Positions 49,189 through 59,944 of a DNA stretch of 64,000 nucleotides are shown here, in pieces; the first letter of the stretch is position 1; each line of letters starts with the position of its first letter. Under the pieces are notes generated by a model. The model saw nothing but the letters and a program-made list of their open reading frames with translations, ran no database searches and was not told where the DNA came from. The position numbers and the translations under genes are program-made. The stretch is from Paulownia fortunei. Its lineage: Eukaryota > Streptophyta > Magnoliopsida > Lamiales > Paulowniaceae. Location of the stretch: positions 17,187,799 to 17,251,798 of the forward strand of contig CM033108.1 in the NCBI GenBank assembly GCA_019321725.1. The letters are read 5' to 3'.

Positions 49189-50695
49189 ATGTCATTAGGG
49201 GATTTGAAGCAAAGACTTGAGCAAATTCAAATTAGTTTTACAACACCATGGCCATTGTTACCACCTCTTCCTCCACTTATACCCCTAATTAATTCACTTT
49301 CAAAGCTCAAGTTTGAAAGTCTTTCTCCTACTCCTAAAACTCCTCCCATTCTTGAGACAATTGAGATGGTGCAAAATCGTAGAGCATTGAAGAAGTTATG
49401 CCCTCTAATTTGGAGAATCCACCAATTTGTATCACTTATTCTAATCTGAAAATGAGTTTTGAACTTAAATCGAGAATGATCTATATTTTGCCCACTTTTG
49501 ATGGATTTGTGGGTGAGGATCCAAACAAATACTTGAAAGAATTCCATTAGTGTCTTCCAACATGAAATCGGCAGGCATCTAGAAAGAGAACATCAAACTT
49601 ATAGCCTTCCACTTTTCGTTAGCAAATTTGGCTAAAGAGTTGCTTTATTACTTACCTTATGGCATAATCACCACATGGGAATGAAATTTGAAGGACATTT
49701 TTAGAGGTATTTTCTCGCATCCAAGGTTGGGAGCATTTAAAAAGAAGTATGTGAAATTCGATAATATAATGGAGAATCTCTCTATGAGTATTGGGGAAGA
49801 TTCAAGAAATTGTGTGTACCAGTTTCCCTCACCTTCAAATTAGGGATCAACTTCTCATCTAATATTTCTCTAAGGGGCTTATGCCAATGGAAAAAAATCA
49901 TATTGATGCCATAATTGGAGGAGCCTTACTTGACGAAACACTCGATGCAACAAGGAATCTAATTGCGAGCCTGACTAAAAATTCTCAACAATTTGTAACT
50001 CACAATATCCCCACAACCACCTAAGAGTGTCAATAAGGTTAACACATCTCTTCTTGAGCAAAATTTTTTATAACTTACCTATTTAGTGTAATAAATTATT
50101 AGGCAACAAGTTAAAGAATGTTGTGTTTGTTGCATAGTGGGGCATCCTACTGATATATATGTCTATCCCTCCAAAAAGGCTCAATGGAGCAAGTAAATGC
50201 AGTGGGAAGATTTTCATGACTACCAAGGCAGAGGTATGATCCTTATTCCAACAAGTACAATGAAGGATAGAAGGATCATCTAAATTTAGGACACAATAAC
50301 CAACAACAACGACAATCTGCTCCATTTCATACTCTAAACCATCCACCTAGAAACACCCTTCCAATTGATGTTATGTTATATTCTATCTATGCTTTCATAA
50401 ATCTAGGATCTCAAGAAGATATTGGTTTTGTTATACAATTAGTTGATAATAATACTTATAGGTGAATGAATTATCCTGATAGATTTTTATTTTCTTGAAA
50501 TGGAGGATGACATGTCCCCTCACTGTACACCTATTCTCTTAGGAAAACCTTTCCCGAAAATAGCCTGGATGAATTAATGATGGTACTTTAACTAGGGAAT
50601 TTGATAGTGAAGTTATAAGATTTAATATTTTTGAAGCTATGGGATATTCTAGTGATGTGCATTCTATTTTTATAGTTGATATTATTGATCTCGAT
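49189..50695 (+). pseudogene. gag-pol: Gypsy element E gag and protease
   Basis: Begins MSLGDLKQRLEQIQ, then after frameshifts the Athila-type capsid block (FELKS-MIYILPTFDGFVGEDPNKYLKEF, about 49455-49545) and a decayed zinc knuckle CCVCCIVGHPTDI (about 50120; last Cys changed to Tyr). Protease-region residues YSIYAFINLGSQEDIGFVIQLVDN (about 50370) and a Gly-Lys-Pro-Phe near 50540 follow. It stops abruptly at about 50695 in IIDLDN. RT and beyond are absent. It is more diverged than A, B and C, so it is a different family. Confidence 0.7.
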
Positions 50696-50929
50696 AACAC
50701 CTTCTCTCTATTCGTTTTATTCAATGGTTCCTTAGAAACTTTCTCTAAGTACTTCATTTTAAGTCTCGGGGCTTTACTAGCAACCTCTTCAGCTTCATCC
50801 TCATCTAGTTGAAGCTTTTGATCTCTTTTCTCTAACAGATCTATTTCCTTATATGGGTGTTTCACATGGATCATATGCTCTTTCCCTCTTTCATGCTGAT
50901 TATCCTAGAATTAGAGGGAATGGGAGGGT
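50696..50929 (-). other. Unassigned coding-like fragment
   Basis: On the minus strand an open stretch of about 70 codons, rich in Lys/Glu/Asp (KEIDLLEKRDQKLQLDEDEA, LKMKYLEKVSKEPLNK). It could be part of a retrotransposon polyprotein linker. I cannot assign it. Confidence 0.25.
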
Positions 50930-52160
50930 AAGGATATATGTTGTGGTGTCTCCATGGTCTTCTTGGGCATCTCTGCCATACCTAGCTCAACCAAAGTTTT
51001 CCATAGACAAAGCCAACTGATTTAGGACAAATAAGTATACATGAGTTCAGATTGAAATAATCTTGAGTTCGGATACTTTGAGTTCAAGATGACCTGAAAC
51101 ACTAGCACACATTAGGCTCATTGGGGCGGCCCCCAGCTAAGATCCTCTGATGCTTAAATTAGTTCAGATTGAGAGGTAGTAAATTACTGGTAAGCAAAGT
51201 GAGTAAATATGAAAAGGTTACCTTCTTAGAGCTATGCACAAGAATATTTATATTAGTTGGTCCACGTAGTCTATACAGGCTATGGTCCAAACATCATGGT
51301 CTAGTTGACTTTCCTATCCTATTTGTCCACCTTATCAACAACAAAGAGCTCGGGTTAGGGTAGGGTCCTTGAATAAAAAGATGCAAACTTTGGGTATTTT
51401 AGGCATTTTGGTGATATTGTCATGTTGTTCAATCAATTCTCAAACTCTGGTGTAATGTGAAATTTGCTCCAAATCACTAAACTCCTTGCTATGGATCAAC
51501 TTCAAGGTGGGCTCCTACCTGCGTTGCCATAAGTCAGTAGTCATTGGGGCTTGTCCCACTAAAAAATCCTTCCATGCTTAAGTCAGAACCAAATCAAAGA
51601 TAGCAAAATACTAAGTGTAGTAAAATTGCAGAAAATAAATTGTGTACTTTCTAAGGAGAGTTTTTGGGCTATTTATGGGTATTCAAATGAGTTAATAATA
51701 TAGAGTAGTATGGTGCACATATGCTTAAGGATTAGGATCTATTAGACTGGTCATTCTTTATTACCGAGCTTAGCTTATTATTGGGCCTAGTTCAAGATAC
51801 CATGAGTAAATAGTTAGGCCCAATTAATCTTATGTCTATCATATAGCCATCTACTCTTGGGAAAGATACAACAATTTGAAGATTAGTCAGAGTAGTTTTC
51901 AAAATTAATTTAGCCCAACTCATTCATGTTCAATATAAAAGCTTTATTTGAGAGGACCCATGTAATTGAGTTGTAGGGCTTTCTCTGAGAAGACACTATT
52001 TAAGAACACATGGGTTGCAAAGACAAGTTATTACTTCTTTATTCTCTTAGTTAGATTCATCTTGAATATTATCCTATTTTTTTAATACATTTTCCCTTTC
52101 CATTTCTCTCTTCTTTATCAATTTTTTTCTTTAATTTTTATTTTGGGACTTTAACCAAAT
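50930..52160 (-). repeat. Probable 3' LTR of Tat1
   Basis: Noncoding sequence outside the Tat1 3' region, in the place where a minus-strand 3' LTR should be. It has an internal tandem duplication: CATTGGGGC...ATCCT(C/T)..ATGCTTAA.T.AG at about 51119-51250 recurs at 51543-51670. Its inner part (51950-52100, ACCCATGTAATTGAGTTGTAGGGC) is mirrored at 59845-59690. Exact ends are not determined. Confidence 0.45.
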
Positions 52161-52215
52161 AAGTAAATGAGTAATTAGGATGATACTAATAGAGAGAGAA
52201 GAGGTAGAGGGGCTA

Positions 52216-52590
52216 CAAAAAGAGGGGATTTCTCATCACTCAGGTGAGGCACACCTCCTTTGCTTGAGCCGCTTTCACTTGGGTGAGGCTAACTGGCCTC
52301 ATCTAGGCCTTCTCACCTGCCACGGTGAGGTTTTCTATTACCTCGGTGAGTATACCTTTCACCTAAACCAGGCCTGCATGCCTTGTTGATGCGAGAATCC
52401 CTTTTCCCCTCAGTGAGGGCAGTTGGCCTCACCAGGGTGAGAATTCTCTCCATTTGAGTAGCGAGGCCAAGAAAGAATCCTTTCTACTTCGGTGAGGCCA
52501 ACTGGCCTAGCCAAGGCAAGCGTCTATTTTGCCTCGGCAAGGCTAACCAGCCTACTTGAGATGAGCGTCTTTCTTGCTATAATAGGACTT
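52216..52590. repeat. GAGGCCAACTGGCCTC-type palindromic array, left
   Basis: GC-rich island of repeated, nearly palindromic units such as GTGAGGCTAACTGGCCTCAT, GTGAGGCCAACTGGCCTAGC and GGCAAGGCTAACCAGCCTAC, spaced about 40-60 bp and separated by GAGAATTCTC-like or CTTTTC stretches. Short ORFs here are by-products of the repeat. Confidence 0.7.
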
Positions 52591-52902
52591 TGCTCTTTAT
52601 AGGCAGGGGCTTAGTTCTACTCGTCGGGTATCATTCATCTATAAGTTCTACTCATCAAGTGTGATTTATCCCCTCATGCTTTTAATTCGAGAAAGGGATT
52701 TGTGTCATTAGCTTTCCTCGAGGGTGACTCTCCCAAGGTGATTGGAGTTATTCTAGGTATACATGATTGTCCTTATGAGTTATTTGGCCATGGTGAGTCA
52801 GATTCTTCTTCTAAACTAAAAAAAACTGATAAGATCAGCGAAGGAAAAACCAGTTCTTTCTCTGGAATATTAGTTAGGTCATTTGGGTTATTGGGAATTC
52901 TT

Positions 52903-54104
52903 TGTTGGGTTCACAAAATCACGAATGTAAATGCAGTTGGAATTTAAAATTTTTAAAACATATAAAATAATAAAGCATACAATCCCAGATTTGATGCGAT
53001 AAATCAGTTCACACTCGGATATTTGGTTTAATTAAAAATAAAGATTTTTACAATTATACCTTTACACACACTCCTATTGAAGTAGGGGTGAAGCAATACA
53101 AATTACTATCCTCCTCACAAACTCTTTGTAGGAATTCTAAAACTTATTTACATCTCGGCCCTTGATTAGAACCTTAATTCACTACAAGAATCCATACATC
53201 TTTCCTTCTTAATTCCAAAAACTTCACAAGTCAAGACAAGCATCTAGCATTGCATCTTGACTACCTAGTCTTAAGTGAGTTAGCAAGCAAACCTAATTCT
53301 ACTATAAGTACCATGCTTAGTCCGGTCCTTCCATCAACTAATTTTCTGATTAAGTCTGGGGGAAGGATTATTAGTTGAAATCCTAATTGACTTAATAAAT
53401 ATGATTCCATTCTTAGTCATATAAACTCATGATGAATTACTTGAAAATACTCAACTAATATTTATCTTGTTTTGACCAAAGACTTTTGAGTCAAGGTGGA
53501 ACACATAGGAGATTCACCTATTTTTTTAGATAGGTGACGAATCAACACATTAAACTTTATACACGAAGATCATGCACCCAACATAAACCTCTTGCGATTG
53601 TTATGAAATCGAAAAATATATCAAAGTGCATGATGTCGTGCACAAGGTCACCATAGTAGCTCAAGTCAAAGGACTAATTCATGTACTATCGTATCTAGAA
53701 AATTCTCATCTGATGAGTAATGTTTCTAATTGAGAATTTCCCATGAGCCTATTTGGTGTACTCATTCCCCAATAAGCACTTGCACATACACTGGCATTAC
53801 CACAACGATGCCTATGGAATGAGACATCCTCCTTCTGAGCATGCATTATATACACGAGTCCTTATGGGCTTATTGATATCCCATCTCACTAAACCCCTAA
53901 CTCATAACATTTTTAAAACCAAAGGCATAGAGGTAATTCAATGAGCCCCATCATATATACAACCATCCCCGCAACTATGTATGGTTTAGGAATTTTATCT
54001 AATTGCTTAAATGCAATTAAAGATAAAGAAGTGCTAGTTTTATTATTATATTTTGAATAAGATTATCTATTACAAGAGTACAAAAGCAACCAGTAGTTGA
54101 CACA
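52903..54104 (-). repeat. Nested LTR-like element in Tat1 3' region (copia-like?)
   Basis: On the minus strand it ends CGTTTACATTCGTGATTTTG..AACCCAACA, like many copia LTR ends. It contains the conserved stretch with GAATGAGTACACC..AT..GC and GTCTCATTCCATAGGCATCG. No coding sequence. The outer limit near 54104 is approximate. The matching copy is 56870-58841. Confidence 0.4.
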
Positions 54105-54231
54105 CTGGGCACTACTCTAACATTTTGAGGATTTAGTGGTAGAAGATTCTTCTACTATTTGAAAAGCAAGTCATATGAGGTATCATGTGATGGGTATAAA
54201 AACTCTAGATACGACTCAAGATGAATGAAGA

Positions 54232-55827
54232 ATGCTTTGTAAGAAGATCAATTTTCATTCTTTCCATAAATTCATCCTTTCTCGACCAAGGAAAAGGATC
54301 ATGAATGATGTCATTTATTTATCTTTCTTCACCAACAGTTTTACTATTATTCTCGATCCCTTGATAATAGAGATATTTCGTGCTTATGGGATTACAACTA
54401 GTCAATTCACTCCTAACTCTTTCATGTACTTTAAGGGATTCTATACTCATTTAGAAGAACTAAATCTCCCGATAAATATAGAGAGTTTTTTTAACTTTAT
54501 TCATTCTCAAGAAATTAGCCAAAGAACCATATTTTCATTTTTTTCTGTGAATAGGTTGTAAATTCCTGGGTAATTGTAACTCTTCATGGGGTCCTTGGAA
54601 GGAAAATCTTTTTTATGTGAGAGATGATGGTTGGGGCTTTTCTAGGAGTGGAGTAGTTCGCCATTGGTGATTTCTGCTCGCAACTCTCATCACGAGCTTC
54701 AAAAACATTTTTCCAATATTTGGTTATTCGACACTTTATTTGATGTGAGCATTTATTTCCTGCTAGTATAACTGTTTATTCGATTCTTTCTTCCATGACA
54801 TATTATCATTTATTTAAGTTTTTTTTTCTTCTTCTTCTTTTTCTAGATAAGGAGTATTTTAACTTAAGCTCAGTGTGTGGCTTTAATAATGCAAATACCT
54901 TTGGGAAAGATTCTAGATGTACTTCTTTGAAGAGAAGTGGTTGTTCTCTCCCATGAATGAGCAATGATCATAGGTCGCCATCTCTGTAGGTGTGGAGATA
55001 AGGATGTAAATTCTTTTGAAGCATCTTCTTCCCCTCGAAGAGTAAAACACTGAGAGATAAATCACATGACCTCATCCTTAGCTTAGGTACATGTGTATTT
55101 TGTTTTGGCAATAATCATCTTGAAGGCATCCAATCTTACTAGGATACTAATGACACTAGTTTGGCATGGACCTATACAAGAACTGTTGCTAATGAGGACA
55201 ACATTAACCGAATCTATGATCTTTCAGACTAAAGTGTGGAAGAGTTGATTGTTAGAGATGCAACTCATCTAAGATTCTTCTTATGTTTACTATCACCTAA
55301 TGTTATTCACCTTGAAATTTTTAGTATCTAATTTTATGCTTGTTTTTTTGTTTCCTTTGTGGACTAGTACTTTAGTGTCCTTAGCATCTCGAAAGAGGGC
55401 TAGCCTAAAAGAATTTAATTTTGAGGCTGAGGTTGTAGTGAAGAAAAGTGCTGAGGAGCTTGCCCATATATGTAGCAAGTTTAAATAGTTGGCTCTAGAG
55501 CATATTACTTTGAAAAAATGAATTGAGGAGATAACTTCCAGGAAGATGTTTCTTGAGTTGAAAGTGGGAAATTCCTTTATAGTCTAAGTTGAGGAAAAAA
55601 TTGTTTAGGAGTATAAAGATTCCTTGTCATTTGATGAAGCAGCTATGACTAAAGCAGCGAACATATACGATCTTACTTTTCAGGATTGATGCCATATCTT
55701 GAGGGAGATTGGACACTTCTTTGTTTAGGATATTATGATGTTGGATCCTTCAGTACCCAAGTTAAATGACAAGGTGGTTGTTGATGATACTACTCCCCCT
55801 AAAGAGGGAGTCCCCCCAGGACCATGA
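54232..55827 (+). pseudogene. Tat1 antisense ORF (aORF), full-length decayed copy
   Basis: The most complete aORF here. Its first frame (54232-54561) has PLIIEIFRAYGITTSQFTPNSF and the following gag-like helical region, which match the known Tat/Retand antisense ORF product; function unknown. After stops come RDDGWGFSRSGVVRHW (about 54620), then the C-terminal part with ASRKRASLKEFNFEAEVVVK (about 55380) and an acidic, Pro-rich end at TGA 55825-55827. Sense to the window, antisense to Tat1, which runs minus here. Confidence 0.65.
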
Positions 55828-55945
55828 ATCTGCAAGGATTTGAGACTATCTTATATAATAGTTAGAATTTTGTATTTTCTGACAAGAATAAAGCAAGAAG
55901 TATAAAGAATTTGATACAAAAATATGTCAAAATATACACTTATCA
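55828..55945 (-). other. Inversion joint with 64-bp Athila LTR terminus
   Basis: Tat1 sequence continues to TTTTCTGA (55882), then Athila LTR bases begin (ACAAGAATAAAGC...) and run to the LTR start TTATCA at 55945. The LTR piece is only positions 1-64 of an LTR. Tat1 would continue with TTGTCACATTTG, which is found in its changed form at the 6648 joint. Confidence 0.7.
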
Positions 55946-56710
55946 ACGATCTATGATCATAGCACGTTCATGGGGGAGAACGACCCTTTTCTCTTCGAAG
56001 AAGAGCATTTAGAATCCTTCCTAGAGGCATATGCATTATTAAAGCCACACACTGAGCTCAAGCTAAAAGACTACCTACCAAAAAAAAAAAAGGATAAGAA
56101 GCATCAGTAAGAGACATAACAAAAAACTTATATAAATGATAATATGTCACAAAAGAAAGAAAGCAAATAAATAGTTATACTAACAGGAAATTAATGCTCA
56201 CATCAAATAAAGTGTTAAATAACCCAATAATGGAAAAATGTTCCTGAAGCTCGTGATGAGAATTGCATGTAGGAATCACCGATGGTGAACTACTTCATTC
56301 CTAGGGAAAGCCCTAACCACCATCTCTCATATAAAAAAATGTTTCCTTCCAAGGACCTCGTGAAGAGTTATAATTACCTGGGAATTTACTACCCATTCAC
56401 AAAAAAATGAAAATATGGTTCTCAGGCTAATCTCTTGAGAATGAATAAAGTTAATAAACTCTCCATATTCATCGGGAGATTTAGTTCTTAAAAACAAGCA
56501 TAGAATCCCTCAAAGTACATGAAAGAGTTAGGAGTGAATTAACTAATAGTAATCCCATTAGCACAAAATATCTCTACCATCAAGGGATCGGGAGGAATAA
56601 TAAAAGCTGGTAAAAAAGGATAAATAAACAATATGATTCATGATTCTTTCCCCCGGTCGAGGAAGGACAAATTTATAGAAATAAGGAAAATTCATCTTCT
56701 TGCAAAGCAT
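55946..56710 (-). pseudogene. Tat2 antisense ORF (aORF), 5' half
   Basis: Minus-strand start at 56710 corresponds to the start of the copy at 54232. It continues through the HSQEISLRTIFSFF-like block (about 56430) and the REDGW region to 55946, where an Athila LTR start cuts it. The break falls where the 3' half (25436) ends: joined through one copy of the flanking 5-mer they read GATGATGACCTATGATCAT, against GATGGCGACCTATGATCAT in the unbroken copy. Confidence 0.65.
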
Positions 56711-56869
56711 TCTTTGTTCATCTTAAGTCATAGAACTATATAGAGTTTTTATGTCCATTACACGACCCTCGCATGACTAGCTTTCTAAATAGGAGAAGAA
56801 TCTTCTATCACTAAATGACGGTCATGGAATATACCTCTATTGTATTAGTTTTAAAAAAGTTCTAAGACG

Positions 56870-58841
56870 AGGGTTCATTGAGAGGAGACATCGATAAGCC
56901 CTAAAGGACTCACGCACATGATGCATGCTCAGAAAGAGAATGTCTCATTCCATAAGCATCGTTATAGTGATGCTAGTGCACTTTTAGGTCCTTATTAGGG
57001 AATGAGTACACCGAATGGGCACATGGAAAATTCTCATTTGAAAACATTGCTTATCAAATGCAAATTCCCAAGTTAAGATAGTGCATAAATTAATCATTTG
57101 ACTTGAGGTATCATGGTAACCTTGTGCACAACATCATGCACTTTGATGTATTTTTCGATTGCATAACAATCAAAAGGGGTTTTTGTTGAGTGTACGATCT
57201 TTGTGTATGAAGGTTAATATGTTGATTTGTTACCTATCTAGAAAAATAGGTGAATCTCCCATGCGTTCCATGGTCCTTGACTCCGAAGTCTTTGGCTGAA
57301 ACAAGATGAATATTAGATGATGGTTTTCAAATGATTCATCATGAGTTTGTGTGACTAGGAATAGGATCATAGTTATAAAGTCAATTAGGGTTTCAACTAA
57401 TAATCCTTTCCCTAGACTTAATCAAAAGATTAGTTGAAGAAATGACCGTACTTAGCATGGTACTCGTAATATAAATAGGTTTGCTTGCTAGTTTACCTAA
57501 GACTAGGTAGTCAAGATATACTTCTAGGTGCTTTTCTTGACTTATGAGGTTTTTGAAATTAAGAAGTTAATTCAAAGATGGATTAATTAATTAAATTAAT
57601 TAATCAAAATATATTTTATATATTTATTAAGTTACAATAGTTGTGAGCCAATTGCTGTGAACCTAATGGGTCACATGAAAAACGAAATGGACCACTTCTA
57701 TCTAGAATAATATTCAAGAAGTTGAATCAAGTTAATTAATGGAGATTAATTAACTTGGAGCTATAATTAATTTAAAGAGTTAAATTAATTCATCTAAAAC
57801 TATTTAATTGGACCTAATTAAGATTAAGAGCTCCATGGGAGCGAATTAATTAATTAATTAGATTAATTAATTAATGGGCCGAAATTAATTTAAGGGATTA
57901 AATTAATTTGACCAATTTAAATCATAATTATTTAAATTGGGTCTAATTTGATTAGGTGGTGCCATGGGAAACCAATTAATTAATTGATTGGATCAATTAA
58001 TTAAATTGAATTTGAATATATTAGTGGAGATCAATTAAGGTCCATGCCCAAAGTTAATGAGCTAGTAGGTGAAACACATTGAGAGTCTTCAATTGGAGAA
58101 TTAAAGACTCCATGTCTTAGATAAAAACTAATTAAGACTTAAGAGTCTTATATGGAGAGAAACCAAAGACTCCTATTTTTTATGGAAAGGAATAAGATAA
58201 GACGGAAAAAGATAGAGATAAATAAAGAAAGGGACCAAATCCTAGTTGGATTAAGATTGAATTTTACTTGTATATGTTTGTATGTGTATATATATATAGA
58301 GAGGGAATGATTTTTGTGGCTCTCCAACAAGAAAAATTCATCCCCTTCATCTGTATTTTTCTCTCTCGGTCTTTTCATTTCTTTTATCAAAAGATTCTAC
58401 CCTTTTGATATCAATTTAATTCTTCTATCACTAGTTAATTGAAGAATAGAATTGTTCTCCCAAAATTTTAGATTAGAAGCAAGAATTTAATATTTTCTAG
58501 CAAAAATATTAAATTGTGATCTAGCTAATGGTGTAGATACCGTAAGAGAAAAGGCGCATGGATTCCCGCGGCGAATCAAGATTATGATCAAGGGTCGAGA
58601 TGTGAATTAGTTTTGGGATTCCTATGAAGAGTTCGTGAGGAGGATAGCAATTCGTATTACTTTGCACCCTACTTCAATAGGAGTGCGTGTAAAGGTATAA
58701 TCACAAAAATCTATATTTTTAATTAAACAAAATATCAGGTGTGAACTGATTTACCGCATCAAATTCGAGATTACATGCTTAATTATTTTGCTTGTTTTAA
58801 ATTTTAGCTGCGTTTACATTCGTGATTTTGCAAACCCTACA
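56870..58841 (+). repeat. Nested LTR-like element in Tat2 3' region (copia-like?)
   Basis: Ends CGTTTACATTCGTGATTTTGCAAACCCTACA at 58841. It holds about 950 bp (57560-58540) not in the left-arm copy, with many TTAATTAATT strings (57585-58010) and a TATATATATAGAGAGG motif near 58290 that could be an LTR promoter. The left limit is approximate. Confidence 0.4.
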
Positions 58842-59844
58842 CAAAATTTCCAATAACCCCAGATAACTCATCTAATATTCTACAGAAAGAACTGGGTTTT
58901 TCTTTGCTAATCTCATTAGTCTTTTTTTGGTTTAGAAGAAAAATATAACCTAGCATGACCAAATGACTCAGAAGAACAATTAAGTGTGCCTAAAATAGCT
59001 CCTATCACCTTGGGAGAGTCACCCTGAGAAAAGCTATTGACACAAATCCATGTCTCGAATTGATGGCACAAGGGGATGAATAACACCCGATGAGTGTAAC
59101 TCTAGGATGAAGGGCACCCAATGAGTGGAACTAAGCCCATTGGTTACAAATAGCAAATTCCTATGATGGCGAGAAACAAACTCATCTCAACTAGGTCGAC
59201 TGGCCTCACCAAGGCAATAGAGATAATTGCCTTGGCCAGGCCAGTTGGCCTCGCTGAAGCAGAAAGAATTCTCGCTTGGCCTCTCTACTGAAGTGGAGAG
59301 AATTCTCACCTTGGTGAGGCCACCTACTCTCGCCGAGGGTAGAGGGATTCTCGCCTCGACAAGGCTTGCTGGCCTCATGAGGTAAAAGGTATACTCATTG
59401 AGGCAAAAGAAAACCTCATCGAGGCAAGCAAGAAGGCCTAGGTGAGGCTAGTTGGCCTAGGAAAATGAAAGCTACTCAAGCAAGGGAGGTGTGCCTCACC
59501 GAAGTTATAGAGAATCCCCCTTTAGCAGCTCCCTCCACCCAGGTGGAGGTCCCATCCCCTAGATAAGTGGTCGACCCTGAGGAACCTACCACCCACCTTT
59601 TCTCTCTCTATTAGTATCATCCTAATTACTCCTCCACATACGTGATTAAAGTCTCAAAATAAAAATCAAAGAAAAAATTTGATGAAGAAAAGACACGTGG
59701 AAAGGGAAAAATGTATCGGAAAGAAGAGGACAATATTCAAGATGAGTCTAACTAAGAGAATAAAGAAATAATAACTTACCTTGGGAACCCATGTGTTGTT
59801 AAATAGTGTCTTCTCAGAGAAAGCCCTACAACTCAATTACTTGG
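58842..59844 (+). repeat. Tat2 3' end with GAGGCC-type array and LTR start
   Basis: Mirrors 52902-51945. The array of near-palindromic GAGGCCAGTTGGCCTC units lies at about 59180-59510. From 59600 the sequence matches the inner part of the presumed Tat LTR and runs into the assembly gap. Confidence 0.65.
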
Positions 59845-59944
59845 NNNNNNNNNNNNNNNNNNNNNNNNNNNNNNNNNNNNNNNNNNNNNNNNNNNNNNNN
59901 NNNNNNNNNNNNNNNNNNNNNNNNNNNNNNNNNNNNNNNNNNNN
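59845..59944. other. Assembly gap (100 N)
   Basis: Exactly 100 N, the usual placeholder for a gap of unknown size. Repeat sequence lies to the left and bZIP gene sequence to the right, so the Tat2 LTR end and perhaps upstream bZIP exons are hidden here. Confidence 0.95.

Larger units (their letters stand above)
51945..55020 (+). repeat. Left arm of the large Tat palindrome
   Basis: Reads, as reverse complement, like 59844-55946: LTR inner part, GAGGCC-type array, nested LTR, aORF start. By eye identity is 75-90%. The right arm has about 950 bp more inside the nested LTR (57560-58540). The arms are two Tat 3' ends in opposite orientation, not copies of one sequence folded back. Confidence 0.75.

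Noticed and set aside
49227..49547. 106-codon minus-strand ORF
   Set aside because: Antisense shadow of the gag E coding region, whose sense frame has capsid motifs.
52180..52389. 69-codon plus-strand ORF and the mirrored 59187-59378 minus ORF
   Set aside because: Both fall in the GAGGCC-type repeat arrays of Tat; the reading frames come from the repeat and match no protein.
51945..59844. The palindrome as a single fold-back transposon
   Set aside because: The arms contain different truncations of two Tat elements and the centre carries an Athila LTR terminus; inversion of neighbouring Tat copies explains it better.
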